This document shows, one piece after another, positions 46,372 to 56,133 of a stretch of DNA of 64,000 nucleotides. The notes under the pieces were generated by a model, which ran no database searches, was not told the origin of the DNA, and worked only from the letters and a program-made list of their open reading frames with translations. A program made the position numbers and the translations under genes. The stretch spans positions 647,180 through 711,179 of the forward strand of contig CABHOK010000007.1 in assembly GCA_902168205.1 (NCBI GenBank), in the 5' to 3' direction. How positions within the stretch are numbered: position 1 is the stretch's first letter; each line of letters begins with the position of its first letter. Source of the DNA: an uncultured Chitinophaga sp. (lineage in GTDB: Bacteria > Bacteroidota > Bacteroidia > Cytophagales > Cyclobacteriaceae).

Positions 46372-46857
46372 GTGAAAACTAAAATTACGATAACGATCCT
46401 ATTGAGTATAGCGCTCGTAACGGATGTGCTCACCTGCATGGCGCAGGATACTATCACCTTTAAGCTCGTTCGGAACATAGCGTTGATCGAAGGGTATATT
46501 AACGGAGTTGCGGCCTATTTCATTCTGGATACCGGTGCCAGCATTACATTGCTTAACGAATCGCTGGCTTATGAGTATAATTTTAAAACGATCGATAACA
46601 AGTACTTTTCACAACGACACATCGAAGGATTGGGTGGCCGATCGTCTATTAAAGAGGTGCGATCGGCCGTTGTGAGAATCGGTCCGCATGAATTGAAATT
46701 CATTAACAAGGCTTCCAACCTCGATAACCTTTCAGCATACTTCAACGACCCGAATATAAAAGTCGCAGGCATTATTGGCCTCGACCTGCTCAATATACTC
46801 GGAGGCAAAATTGATTTTGGAGAGCGCACCATTGTGCTGAACTGTCTCCATAAGTAA
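46372..46857 (+). CDS. Retropepsin-like aspartic protease, secreted
   Basis: About 161 aa from a GTG start at 46372 (VKTKITITILL), which gives a proper signal peptide ending TCMAQ; the longer GTG at 46348 adds eight residues. The catalytic motif FILDTGASITLL is followed by the flap-like HIEGLGG and the hydrophobic-hydrophobic-Gly psi motif IIGLDLLN, as in retroviral-type and bacterial retropepsins. One catalytic Asp is present, so it must act as a dimer. It lies about 250 bp after the exporter operon and is convergent with aconitase. Confidence 0.85.
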   Translation: MKTKITITILLSIALVTDVLTCMAQDTITFKLVRNIALIEGYINGVAAYFILDTGASITLLNESLAYEYNFKTIDNKYFSQRHIEGLGGRSSIKEVRSAVVRIGPHELKFINKASNLDNLSAYFNDPNIKVAGIIGLDLLNILGGKIDFGERTIVLNCLHK

Positions 46858-46875
46858 CCACGCGGTATATATAGC

Positions 46876-49629
46876 CTAATTCCGGATCAGCAACTGACGC
46901 AGCATGTATTGCAGAATACCATTGTTGCGATAGTAGTCAATTTCAATCTTGCTGTCAAGCCTGCACACTACCTGGAAGGTTCGTGATGTCGCATTATCAG
47001 CAATAGCGTGTACCGTGAGTAACTGAAGTGGCTGAACGTTGTCATTCAATTCAGGTATGGATAAAACTTCCTTACCGGTAAGACCAAGACTGGTATAACT
47101 TTCACCTTCTTTAAACTGCAGGGGCAATACACCCATACCCACCAGGTTGCTTCGGTGTATACGTTCATAGCTTTCCGCAATCACCGCTTTTATTCCCAGC
47201 AGAAATGTACCCTTCGCAGCCCAGTCGCGTGACGAGCCGCTACCGTATTCTTTACCGGCCAATACAATAAGCGGTATATTCTGTTCTTTATATTTCATAG
47301 CAGCTTCGTATACCGACATCTCTTCGCCTGTTGGTAAAAATGTAGTATAGCCGCCTTCGCGGGATGCAAGCTTGTTCCGGATGCGTACATTGGCAAATGT
47401 ACCGCGTACCATTACTTCATCATTACCCCTCCGTGAACCATAAGAATTGAACTCTTCAACGGGTACACCACGACTACGCAAATATTTACCGGCTGGAGAT
47501 TTTTCGTTGAATACACCGGCAGGTGAAATATGATCTGTGGTAATGGAATCGCCCAACGCCAGCAGTACACGCGCACCGTTAACCGGTTGAATTGGCGTTG
47601 TTCCTTCCGGGAGATCAACGAAGAAAGGAGCTTCCTTTACATAGGTAGAATGCTCATCCCATTTATAGGCTTTGCCCGGAGGAGCTTCCAGTTTCTCCCA
47701 CTGTTCATTGCCATTGAATATCTCACCGTAATTTTTTTTGAAGTGTTCTTTGCGCACTACGCGATTCACAACAGCATGAATCTCATCAGCCGATGGCCAT
47801 ATATCTTTCAGGTATATATCTTGTCCGTTGGTACCGGAGCCTAACGGTTCATTATAAAAATCAATATCCATCCGACCAGCGATCGCATACGCCACCACCA
47901 GCAAAGGCGACATCAGAAAATTCATTTTTACCAGCGGATGAATGCGTGCTTCAAAGTTTCGATTGCTTGAAAGTGCAGCGCCTACCATTAGATCGTTATC
48001 AACAATAGCATGCGCAATAGGATCAGGCAACGGCCCGGAGTTACCGATGCACGAAGTACAGCCATAGCCTACAACATTGAATTTCAATTGTTCGAGTTTG
48101 GCAAGCAGTCCTGCTTCCTGCAGGTAGTCCGTTACTACTTTAGAACCAGGAGCAAGACTTGTCTTTACCCAGGGCTTCGTCATCAATCCTTTCTCCAATG
48201 CTTTTTGTGCAAGGAGTCCGGCACCAATCATAACATCCGGGTTTGAAGTGTTGGTACAACTTGTTATAGCTGCTATCACTACGGCACCATCGCGCAGATC
48301 AAACGTTTCTCCCTGGTAGCTTACACTAATTTCATGTACACCCGGGTGATCAATTACTTTTGCAACCGGAGGCTGTATATTTCCTCCTTCGCTTTTCCAT
48401 TTACCCACCGTTGGTGCTGATACTGGTGCGAGCTTTTGTGCGTACGCCTTTTCAAGTATGTCGTGAATAACAGCTTTCGACTGGCGCAGGTTAATTTTAT
48501 CCTGCGGACGACTTGGTCCTGAAATGGAAGGCTCTACCGTGGCAAGGTCAAGTTCAACTACCTGGCTATATGCAATGACATCTTCATTCTCACGCCACAA
48601 CAGGTTTGCCTTGGTATAGCGTTCGGTCAGTTCCACTACGCGTGCAGGACGGTTTGTTTTCTCGAGATACTCCAGTGTTTTACGATCGATCGGGAAGTAT
48701 GTAATGGTACAACCAAACTCAGGCGACATGTTACCAATGGTAGCACGATCAGGCACCGACAATGAATCAAGCCCATCACCAAATACTTCTACAAATTTAC
48801 CCACCACTTTAGTCTTGCGAAGTAAATTCGTAATGGTCAGCACGAGATCAGAGGCTGTACTGCCTGCGGGTAATTTTCCTTTTAACTTCAGCCCAATCAC
48901 TTCCGGTACCGTAAAGAAATGAGGCTGTCCCAACATCGCGGCTTCCGCCTCTATACCGCCTACACCATACGCTACTATACCCAGCCCGTTTACCATGGGT
49001 GTGTGCGAGTCTGTACCAACCAGCGAATCCGGAAATATATACCCGTTGCGCTCGGTAACGCACGTTGAAAAATATTCCAGGTTTACCTGGTGACAGATGC
49101 CCATACCCGGAGGCACGACAGAAAAATTATCAAATGCATTCTGTGCCCATTTCAGAAAGCGATAGCGTTCGCTGTTGCGTTCATATTCCTTATCAACGTT
49201 AAGCCTATACGCATCCTTGTTTCCATAGTAATCCACCTGCACCGAGTGATCCACTACCAGATCAACCGGTATCAGCGGATTGATGCGGGTGATGTTCTTT
49301 CCCTTGCGCGCCATTTCACTGCGTAGCGAAGCTATATCTACAATAGCCGGCACTCCTGTAAAGTCCTGCATGAGTACACGTGTGGGCATGAACGGAATCT
49401 CTTTGTCTTCGGGATTCGGCTTCCACTGCAGCAGTGTATTCACATGATCTTTTGTTACTACATAATCATCGTAATGACGAATGGCATTCTCCAGCAACAC
49501 CCGTATACAAAACGGTAGTTTGGAAACTTCGTAGCCCTGCTCCTGCAACTTTCTGAGATTATAGAATGAATAGCTATCACCATTCAACGCAAGTGTATCT
49601 GCAATGTCCAAGTAATTCTGTGTTGCCAT
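46876..49629 (-). CDS. acnA: Aconitate hydratase A
   Basis: 917 aa from ATG at 49629 (MATQNYLDI); the extra 23 residues of the longer frame are unlikely. The [4Fe-4S] ligands are Cys458, Cys524 and Cys527, with the same spacing as in E. coli AcnA. VGTDSHTPMVN, AITSCTNTSNP, GYGCTSCIGNSGP and the substrate-binding GSSRDWAAKG are all present. It interconverts citrate and isocitrate in the TCA cycle. The length fits the AcnA/IRP1 group rather than AcnB. It is monocistronic. Confidence 0.96.
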   Translation of the reverse strand: MATQNYLDIADTLALNGDSYSFYNLRKLQEQGYEVSKLPFCIRVLLENAIRHYDDYVVTKDHVNTLLQWKPNPEDKEIPFMPTRVLMQDFTGVPAIVDIASLRSEMARKGKNITRINPLIPVDLVVDHSVQVDYYGNKDAYRLNVDKEYERNSERYRFLKWAQNAFDNFSVVPPGMGICHQVNLEYFSTCVTERNGYIFPDSLVGTDSHTPMVNGLGIVAYGVGGIEAEAAMLGQPHFFTVPEVIGLKLKGKLPAGSTASDLVLTITNLLRKTKVVGKFVEVFGDGLDSLSVPDRATIGNMSPEFGCTITYFPIDRKTLEYLEKTNRPARVVELTERYTKANLLWRENEDVIAYSQVVELDLATVEPSISGPSRPQDKINLRQSKAVIHDILEKAYAQKLAPVSAPTVGKWKSEGGNIQPPVAKVIDHPGVHEISVSYQGETFDLRDGAVVIAAITSCTNTSNPDVMIGAGLLAQKALEKGLMTKPWVKTSLAPGSKVVTDYLQEAGLLAKLEQLKFNVVGYGCTSCIGNSGPLPDPIAHAIVDNDLMVGAALSSNRNFEARIHPLVKMNFLMSPLLVVAYAIAGRMDIDFYNEPLGSGTNGQDIYLKDIWPSADEIHAVVNRVVRKEHFKKNYGEIFNGNEQWEKLEAPPGKAYKWDEHSTYVKEAPFFVDLPEGTTPIQPVNGARVLLALGDSITTDHISPAGVFNEKSPAGKYLRSRGVPVEEFNSYGSRRGNDEVMVRGTFANVRIRNKLASREGGYTTFLPTGEEMSVYEAAMKYKEQNIPLIVLAGKEYGSGSSRDWAAKGTFLLGIKAVIAESYERIHRSNLVGMGVLPLQFKEGESYTSLGLTGKEVLSIPELNDNVQPLQLLTVHAIADNATSRTFQVVCRLDSKIEIDYYRNNGILQYMLRQLLIRN

Positions 49630-50006
49630 GTTAAATAAAATTAATGACGCATGATCTATAAAATCCTGCCAGCAGGTAAATCCATTTACCGCCTGCATTC
49701 TGAAATTACAAACTATAGAACAAAATGGTTAGACTTTACTTATGAACGGCTTTTGCAAGTTTAATTACTGCACATAAAAAAAGACGCTGTAGAAGCAATT
49801 TCCCTGTTCGCACCCGCAGCAAACTACCGGACAATACTATAACGCTGGCGTGACTAAACTAAATAAACAGATGCTATATACAACGGATAGCAGGGTATAG
49901 ACAAATCTTCAGTTCAACGACAGTGCATTCGTTGACAAGTACTTTCTCTCTCGTTACCTATACTCATGTTGTACAGAAAACGCACATAACCATGCAACGG
50001 TCCTTC
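49630..50006. other. Intergenic region upstream of acnA, nothing recognised
   Basis: About 375 bp. It should hold the acnA promoter (minus strand). A plus-strand frame from 49923 is short and has no plausible composition. No repeat or strong hairpin was found. Confidence 0.3.
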
Positions 50007-50204
50007 CTAGGTTCCTTCCGGTGCTTTGGGAAGTCTGAAAATCCGAAAACGCGCGCACGCCTGGAAAAGAATCTTCCAATTATTGTTGTCCTGGTAAAGC
50101 CATTGGAACAAGTCATCGTTGTCATCTTCTGACGATATATACATCGCAAACTTCTGGCAAAGAATCGAATAGTACGTTGCTTTCATATCGTGCTTCCTTT
50201 TCAT
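50007..50204 (-). CDS. Possible small protein of 65 aa, unknown
   Basis: Starts MKRKHDMKATYYSILCQKF (ATG at 50204, with a second ATG six codons later). The chain has an acidic middle, SSEDDNDDLFQWLYQDNNN, and a basic end, ARFRIFRLPKAPEGT. The composition looks protein-like and the codon use is not extreme, but there is no homologue I recognise. It is isolated between acnA and the ergothioneine genes, upstream of acnA on the same strand, so weak read-through into acnA is possible. Confidence 0.35.
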   Translation of the reverse strand: MKRKHDMKATYYSILCQKFAMYISSEDDNDDLFQWLYQDNNNWKILFQACARFRIFRLPKAPEGT

Positions 50205-50501
50205 CGGAGTTTTGTATAAAATTAACAAAGATGATGACACAAAAGATTCCATGAATTGTATATCATGCAACTTTTGTAAAACTCGTAAGAGGCTGTGAAA
50301 CGGTGATTATGAGCAGATTAAGATTCTGCAAATTTTACCCCGGAGAGCCTTCGTGATTTTTTTTGAATTTCCATTCTGTTCAACCGGTCGGTAACCTGGC
50401 CGTAAACTGTTGCGATCCGCACAATAAATTTGTTACTTCACCCACTGGCATCATAATTTACAAAAACATTAACAACCCCGATTATCGTTCTGTTATACGG
50501 C
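50205..50501. promoter_or_regulatory. Upstream region of egtB with a TAnnTTTG box
   Basis: TAAATTTG at 50425-50432 matches the Bacteroidota -7 consensus TAnnTTTG and would start transcription about 60 bases before the egtB start. I did not find a TTTG -33 partner at the usual 17-23 bp spacing, so the call is tentative. No other feature is visible in this 297-bp gap. Confidence 0.35.
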
Positions 50502-51644
50502 ATGAAGAATCGCTACCTGGCCATACGCCAATATTCTGAAAAAATCTGTGCTCCGCTTCAAAAAGAGGATTATGTAGTACAACCCGTTTCGGATGTTAGT
50601 CCACCGAAATGGCACCTCGCCCATACCACCTGGTTCTGGGAGGAATTCATCCTGTCCAAATATAGCCCGGAATATAAACGCTTTCATCCGCGTTACTCGT
50701 TTTTGTTCAACAGCTATTACGACAGTGTTGGCGAACGCGTTCTCCGTCTGCATCGCGGCAATATGTCGAGGCCAACGGTAGATGAGATACTCGCGTACCG
50801 GTCGTATGTTGATGAACACATGACATCGTTTCTTTCCGCAGCATCCGATACGATAACACCACTCGTTGAACTCGGTCTCCACCACGAACAGCAGCACCAG
50901 GAATTATTATATACCGATATAAAATATATACTGGGACATAACCCGCTCTTTCCTCCTTATGATGAAAATTTTAAGGAAACATCTTTTATAGAAAGCGACT
51001 CTACTTTTGCTGCTATAGCAGGCGGAATCTATACCATCGGCCATCATACTTCCGGTTTTTCATTTGACAACGAACATGGCGTGCATGCTATACAATTGCC
51101 GTCATTTTATATTCGAAAGAGTTTGGTTACCAATGAAGAGTATATAGCGTTCATCAACGATGGGGGCTATAAAAATCCGTTATACTGGCACAGCGATGGT
51201 TGGGCGTGGGTAAATGAACATAAAATTGATAGCCCGCTATACTGGTATAAACACGATGGAGCGTGGCACCGCTATGCACTTTCAGGTTTCGAAAAAGTAA
51301 ATCCCGCAGAGCCGGTAACGCACGTGAGCTTCTATGAAGCCGCTGCTTTTGCAGAATGGAGCGGCATGCGCCTGCCAACCGAATTTGAATGGGAAGCAGC
51401 ATGCGATACGTTTCAATGGAGACAACGCTGGGAGCATACCAACAGTGCATACCTTCCCTACCCCGGCTATACAAAACCACCGGGTGCCGTGGGTGAGTAT
51501 AATGGTAAATTCATGATCAATCAAATGGTGTTGCGGGGAGCATCCGTTGCAACACCGGCTGATCATTCACGTAAAACATATCGTAACTTTTTTCATCCGC
51601 AGCTGCGGTGGCAGTTCAATGGCATCCGGCTGTGTAAAAAATAA
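50502..51644 (+). CDS. egtB: Ergothioneine synthase EgtB (iron-dependent sulfoxide synthase)
   Basis: 380 aa. An N-terminal DinB-like domain supplies the three iron-binding histidines: probably His41 in WHLAHTTWFWEE and His128/His132 in HHEQQHQEL. The C-terminal part (about 165-380) is a formylglycine-generating-enzyme-like domain with GMRLPTEFEWEAAC and a final NGIRLCK. EgtB joins trimethylhistidine (hercynine) with a thiol, giving the sulfoxide precursor of ergothioneine. Whether it uses cysteine or gamma-glutamylcysteine cannot be read here. It is coupled to egtD two bases downstream. No EgtE, EgtA or EgtC gene is adjacent. Confidence 0.93.
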   Translation: MKNRYLAIRQYSEKICAPLQKEDYVVQPVSDVSPPKWHLAHTTWFWEEFILSKYSPEYKRFHPRYSFLFNSYYDSVGERVLRLHRGNMSRPTVDEILAYRSYVDEHMTSFLSAASDTITPLVELGLHHEQQHQELLYTDIKYILGHNPLFPPYDENFKETSFIESDSTFAAIAGGIYTIGHHTSGFSFDNEHGVHAIQLPSFYIRKSLVTNEEYIAFINDGGYKNPLYWHSDGWAWVNEHKIDSPLYWYKHDGAWHRYALSGFEKVNPAEPVTHVSFYEAAAFAEWSGMRLPTEFEWEAACDTFQWRQRWEHTNSAYLPYPGYTKPPGAVGEYNGKFMINQMVLRGASVATPADHSRKTYRNFFHPQLRWQFNGIRLCKK

Positions 51645-51646
51645 TT

Positions 51647-52615
51647 ATGCTGATAGCAGACCACCAATCCATCGCCATAGCACACGCAGTAGAAGAAGGA
51701 TTCGCGAAGATTCCCAAGCGTCTTCCAAGCTGGCTCTTCTACGATGAAGCAGGCGACAAGATTTTTCAGAAGATTATGCGCATGCCCGAATATTATTTAA
51801 CGGGTTGTGAGTATGAAATCCTGAATACACAGAAAGAAAATCTGCGCCAGCATTTTACGGGCGATGGGAGTATATTTGACCTGATCGAGTTCGGTGCCGG
51901 TGACGGATTGAAGACTGAAATACTGCTGCGCCATTTCAGCGAGCAGCATACTTCATTTCAGTATATGCCGGTAGATATATCTTCTTCCGTGCTTGATCAG
52001 TTAACGGAGAGACTACTGGGTGCTGTGCCTTCGCTTTCGATACAGCCGGTAAACAAACCGTATGATGAAGCCATCGTGTCGATACAGGAACGCGATCATA
52101 ACCGAAAAGTATATTTATTCCTCGGTGCCAACATCGGCAATTTTATACCGGCTGATGCGGAACATTTTATCGCTACCATTGCTGCGAGTATGGAGCCGGG
52201 CGACCAACTGCTCATCGGCTTTGACCTGAAGAAAGATCCGCGCCTGGTGCAGGCTGCGTATGATGATCCGCACGGCATTACCCGCGACTTCAACCTGAAT
52301 TTACTCGCGCGACTGAACCGCGAACTCGGAGCCGACTTTCAACGCGATCAGTTTACACATTATCCTTACTACGATCCGGAAACCGGCATGACGAAAAGCT
52401 ACCTGGTAAGTATGAACGACCAGGATGTACATATAGAAGCCTTGCACAAGACTATACATTTCAAACGTTGGGAGATAATACATACCGAAGTATCACAGAA
52501 ATATGATGTGGCCATGATCGAAAAACTGGCTGCGCGTACGGGATTGGAAATCACACAGTATTACTATGATCGTAAATATTATTTTACGGATGTGCTGTTC
52601 CGTAAAAAAAGCTGA
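51647..52615 (+). CDS. egtD: L-histidine N(alpha)-methyltransferase EgtD
   Basis: 322 aa, SAM-dependent methyltransferase of the EgtD family. It starts with AHAVEEGFAKIPKRLPSWL and contains YYLTGCEYEIL, the SAM motif FGAGDGLKTEILL, LGANIGNF and LIGFDLKKDP. It trimethylates histidine to hercynine, the substrate of EgtB. The gene follows egtB after two bases, and the CNBD kinase follows 42 bp downstream. Confidence 0.95.
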   Translation: MLIADHQSIAIAHAVEEGFAKIPKRLPSWLFYDEAGDKIFQKIMRMPEYYLTGCEYEILNTQKENLRQHFTGDGSIFDLIEFGAGDGLKTEILLRHFSEQHTSFQYMPVDISSSVLDQLTERLLGAVPSLSIQPVNKPYDEAIVSIQERDHNRKVYLFLGANIGNFIPADAEHFIATIAASMEPGDQLLIGFDLKKDPRLVQAAYDDPHGITRDFNLNLLARLNRELGADFQRDQFTHYPYYDPETGMTKSYLVSMNDQDVHIEALHKTIHFKRWEIIHTEVSQKYDVAMIEKLAARTGLEITQYYYDRKYYFTDVLFRKKS

Positions 52616-52657
52616 GCTACTTTCGGACTTCTAATTGAAAGGAAGTATATTTTATAT

Positions 52658-54052
52658 ATGAATATTCTCGCTGCACTGAAGGAAGTTCCTGAATTTAAAA
52701 ACCTCGCGGAAAGTCACTTGGTATGGCTCTCTGAAAAAGGAACCGTATCGACACACAAAGACGGTGAAAAACTTTTTGTCCTAGGTCAACCGATTGAAAG
52801 CATGCGCATTGTTCTGGAAGGCGGTGTTGATCTATACCGGGCGCAGGGCAATACGATGCGTTATTTCGGAACAGCGGAAAAAGGTGAGATTACCGGGTTG
52901 CTTCCCTACTCTCGCATGAAGGCTGCCGGTGCCGAAGGTACTGCGGTGGGAGAAACCATCATTTACTCACTCAACAAAAGCCACTTTGTTGAACTCATCC
53001 GCGAACATCCCGAACTTACAGAAGTACTGGTACACACGATGACCGACCGTGTGCGCGACTTCACGCATCAGCAACAGCAGGACGACAAGATGATGGCGTT
53101 GGGTAAATTATCAGCAGGCCTCGCACATGAATTGAATAATCCGTCTGCTGCTATTGTACGCTGCGCACAGGAACTGAAAAGACACTTGGGAAATGTACCC
53201 GAGAAGTTCAAACGCGTGATCAACATCCGTGCTACCGAAGATATAGTTGACCAGGTAAATAAGTTTGTTGATGACAAGATAACGGCTGCCGTGAACCAGA
53301 AGCCATTATCACTGATGGAAAAGTCAGAGCGCGAAGATGAACTTGCAGACTGGTTGCAAAATATAGGACTGGAAGACACCTATGAAACTGCCAGTATATT
53401 TGTTGATTTCTTCATTGACACAACCGACCTGGACGAACTCAATAAAATTTTACGTGAAGAAGATCGACCGGCTGTGTTGAACTGGATTGCTCAAGCTTTT
53501 ACAACGGAACGGCTAGTGAACGAAATTGAAGAAGCTGCGCGAAGAATCAATGTGCTGGTAACCTCGGTAAAAAGCTATACACACATGGACCGTGCGCCAG
53601 AACGCGAACGGGCCGAGCTGCGCTCGGGTATACGCAATACCGTAACCATGCTCAATCATAAGATCAGGAAGAACCAGGTAACGGTCATCGAAAATATACC
53701 AGACGATCTGCCTCAGCCCTGTATATATATCAGCGCCATGAACCAGGTGTGGACGAACCTGATCGACAATGCGCTGGATGCATTGGAAGGACGCCCCAAC
53801 GGAACACTGGAGATCAAGGCCGAGAAAGACCGTGAATTTATACTGGTACATATCATCGACAACGGGCCCGGTATACCGGAAGCTATACAGGATAAAATAT
53901 TCGATTCGTTCTTTACGACTAAACCTGTAGGTAAAGGAACAGGCCTGGGACTGGAAGTAGTGCGCCAGATCATTCTTCAGCACAATGGAAAAGTAACTGT
54001 GAAATCACAACCGGGGCATACAGTCTTTACCGTTTGCATCCCTATTCAATAA
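52658..54052 (+). CDS. Cyclic-nucleotide-binding-domain histidine kinase
   Basis: 464 aa, cytoplasmic. Residues about 10-130 form a CNBD with [21 protein letters not shown]. The HisKA-like motif is [17 protein letters not shown] with His157. A helical insertion (about 180-320) separates it from the HATPase, whose N-box is [16 protein letters not shown]1 [10 protein letters not shown] and G2 [15 protein letters not shown]-kinases of this type often pair with a response regulator, here the next gene, 21 bp downstream. Whether the CNBD truly binds cNMP is not known. Confidence 0.9.
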   Translation: MNILAALKEVPEFKNLAESHLVWLSEKGTVSTHKDGEKLFVLGQPIESMRIVLEGGVDLYRAQGNTMRYFGTAEKGEITGLLPYSRMKAAGAEGTAVGETIIYSLNKSHFVELIREHPELTEVLVHTMTDRVRDFTHQQQQDDKMMALGKLSAGLAHELNNPSAAIVRCAQELKRHLGNVPEKFKRVINIRATEDIVDQVNKFVDDKITAAVNQKPLSLMEKSEREDELADWLQNIGLEDTYETASIFVDFFIDTTDLDELNKILREEDRPAVLNWIAQAFTTERLVNEIEEAARRINVLVTSVKSYTHMDRAPERERAELRSGIRNTVTMLNHKIRKNQVTVIENIPDDLPQPCIYISAMNQVWTNLIDNALDALEGRPNGTLEIKAEKDREFILVHIIDNGPGIPEAIQDKIFDSFFTTKPVGKGTGLGLEVVRQIILQHNGKVTVKSQPGHTVFTVCIPIQ

Positions 54053-54073
54053 ACCTATACACGAAGCGCTACC

Positions 54074-55735
54074 ATGAAAAAGCCGATCCTGTTTATACTT
54101 GATGACGACCTGCAGGTTTTACGCGCTGTTGTTCGCGACCTGCGCAATCAATACGGAAAAGATTATCGCATCATCAGCACGACCTCTGCCAATGAAGCAC
54201 TGGAATCGCTTACCGATCTTAAAAATAAGAATGAAGCCATAGCGCTGTTCCTCTCCGATCAGCGCATGCCCGAAATGTTGGGCGTTGATTTTCTGCAACG
54301 CGCAAAGACTATATTTCCGGAAGCAAAACGTATTTTGCTGACAGCATACTCCGATACGGAAGCTGCCATCAAAGCCATTAACGATGTGCAGCTTGATTAT
54401 TACCTGATGAAACCGTGGGATCCACCGGAAGAAAAATTATACCCGGTAATTACCGATCAACTGGAAGAATGGCAGAGTACACATATACCCGAGTTTCAGG
54501 GTATACGCATTGTGGGCTACCAGTTCTCACCGCGTTCACACCAGATCAAAGATTTTCTCTCCGGTAATCTTATACCGTACCAGTGGCTTGACTTTGAATC
54601 GAACGAGATAGGACACGAACTGGCAGAACTCAATAAGATCGAAGCTAAAGATTTGCCCGCTGTATTCTTCGAAGACGGATCATTCCTGCTCAACCCTGAG
54701 ATACGTCAGGTTGGTGAGAAGACTGGTATGCGATCTAAAGCTTCCAAACCGATGTACGATGTTACGATCATTGGTGCAGGACCATCCGGATTAGCGGCTG
54801 CAGTATATGGAGGTTCCGAAGGACTCGCTACGGCAATTATCGAGAAGCGCGCTCCCGGTGGACAAGCCGGCACAAGTTCGCGTATTGAAAATTACCTCGG
54901 CTTTCCGAATGGACTCAGTGGTTCTGATCTTTCGAGACGCGCATTGTCTCAGGCAACACGTTTTGGTGTGGAGTTTTTATCTCCGCTCGAAGTGATCAGC
55001 ATATCCCTGAAAGATCACTATAAAATCATCCAGCTTGCCGATGGCAGTACACTCAACACAAAAAGTGTGATCATCACGACCGGTGTTGACTACAGGACAC
55101 TCGATGCTGTTGATGTAGAACGCTTCACCGGAGCTGGTATATATTATGGCGCAGCTACTACCGAAGCACATGCATGTCGCTCGCAGGATGTATATGTAGT
55201 AGGTGGCGGTAACTCTGCAGGACAGGCTGCGATGTACCTCGCAAATTTTGCAAATCGTGTTCACATCGTAATACGCAAGCAGGATCTGACCGCAACCATG
55301 TCCAAATACCTGATCGACCAGATTGCCGGCACTCAAAATATAGTATTGCACCCGGAGACTGTTATACGACAGGTATATGGAGAAGACCGGCTCGAAGAAC
55401 TTGAACTTGAAAATATAGTAACGGGCAAACGCGAACGTACTAAAGCTGCTGCACTGTTTATCTTTATAGGTGCACGTCCGGTTACAGACTGGATCACGCT
55501 GGATATCATTAAAGATGACAAAGGATTTATTGAGACTGGTCGCGATTTGTTAAAGTATGAAGCATTCAAAAAAGCATGGAAGCTGACACGTGAGCCTTAC
55601 CTGCTTGAAACGTGCAGTCCCGGAATTTTTGTTGCCGGAGATGTACGGTCCGGTGCCATGAATCGTGTTGCCTCTGCTGTAGGCGAAGGCGCCATGGCGA
55701 TTAAATTTGTTCATCAGTATCTCGCAGAAAACTAA
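54074..55735 (+). CDS. Response regulator fused to thioredoxin-reductase-like flavoprotein
   Basis: 553 aa in three parts. Residues 1-125: receiver with acidic DDD and phospho-acceptor Asp62 in LFLSDQRMPEM. About 145-220: a glutaredoxin-like linker whose active-site position reads SPRSHQI, without cysteines. About 230-553: thioredoxin-reductase fold with FAD motif IIGAGPSGLAA, GGQAGTSSRIENYLGF, NADPH motif VVGGGNSAGQAA and GIFVAGDVRSGAMNRVASA. The CxxC of thioredoxin reductases is missing; that position reads GAATTEAHACR. It may pass electrons to a ligand other than a disulfide. It follows its likely kinase and is 18 bp before the zinc-finger gene. Confidence 0.92.
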   Translation: MKKPILFILDDDLQVLRAVVRDLRNQYGKDYRIISTTSANEALESLTDLKNKNEAIALFLSDQRMPEMLGVDFLQRAKTIFPEAKRILLTAYSDTEAAIKAINDVQLDYYLMKPWDPPEEKLYPVITDQLEEWQSTHIPEFQGIRIVGYQFSPRSHQIKDFLSGNLIPYQWLDFESNEIGHELAELNKIEAKDLPAVFFEDGSFLLNPEIRQVGEKTGMRSKASKPMYDVTIIGAGPSGLAAAVYGGSEGLATAIIEKRAPGGQAGTSSRIENYLGFPNGLSGSDLSRRALSQATRFGVEFLSPLEVISISLKDHYKIIQLADGSTLNTKSVIITTGVDYRTLDAVDVERFTGAGIYYGAATTEAHACRSQDVYVVGGGNSAGQAAMYLANFANRVHIVIRKQDLTATMSKYLIDQIAGTQNIVLHPETVIRQVYGEDRLEELELENIVTGKRERTKAAALFIFIGARPVTDWITLDIIKDDKGFIETGRDLLKYEAFKKAWKLTREPYLLETCSPGIFVAGDVRSGAMNRVASAVGEGAMAIKFVHQYLAEN

Positions 55736-55753
55736 AAACAACGTACTGCCTAT

Positions 55754-56023
55754 ATGCCAAACGAAATGTGCCAGCACCTGCAGCAACTTCAGACGCTGAA
55801 AAAAGCGAAGGAGTATATCTGCGAGGAATGTGTTAAAACGGGAGACGACTGGATGCACCTGCGCACGTGCCAGACGTGTGGTGTTACGCTGTGCTGCGAC
55901 TCATCTCCTAACAAGCACGCTTCCAAACACGCGCATGCTACCGGGCATCCGGTTGCTATATCGGCTGAGCCGGGAGAACGCTGGGCGTGGTGTTATGTGG
56001 ATGAGCAGTATGTGGAGTATTGA
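55754..56023 (+). CDS. UBP-type zinc finger protein
   Basis: 89 aa, nearly all ZnF-UBP. It opens with CQHL (Cys6, His8), followed by ICEECV (Cys23, Cys26), HLRTCQTCG (Cys39, Cys42), LCCDSS (Cys47/48), HASKHAHATGHP (His55, His59, His65) and ends ERWAWCYVDEQYV. The zinc-ligand pattern is that of the eukaryotic deubiquitinase/HDAC6 finger that binds the ubiquitin C-terminus. Bacteria have no ubiquitin here, so the target must differ. It is the third gene of the kinase-receiver/flavoprotein set, probably co-transcribed. Confidence 0.9.
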   Translation: MPNEMCQHLQQLQTLKKAKEYICEECVKTGDDWMHLRTCQTCGVTLCCDSSPNKHASKHAHATGHPVAISAEPGERWAWCYVDEQYVEY

Positions 56024-56133
56024 TGCGTCTGGCTGCGGGCTACGCGTTGAGAGCTGTGAGGAGCGAGAAGATAAGAAGTAAGAAGTAAAAATTAAGAATA
56101 TATTTTACCCTGCTTCGCGACTATAAGCAAGCG

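Noticed and set aside
49923..50132. Plus-strand ORF of 69 codons upstream of egtB
   Set aside because: It has no start context and overlaps the better minus-strand candidate at 50007-50204.
50281..50300. A 'gaggctgtgaaacgg' sequence as a second MITE end
   Set aside because: Only the first ten bases match the MITE terminus and there is no opposite copy nearby.
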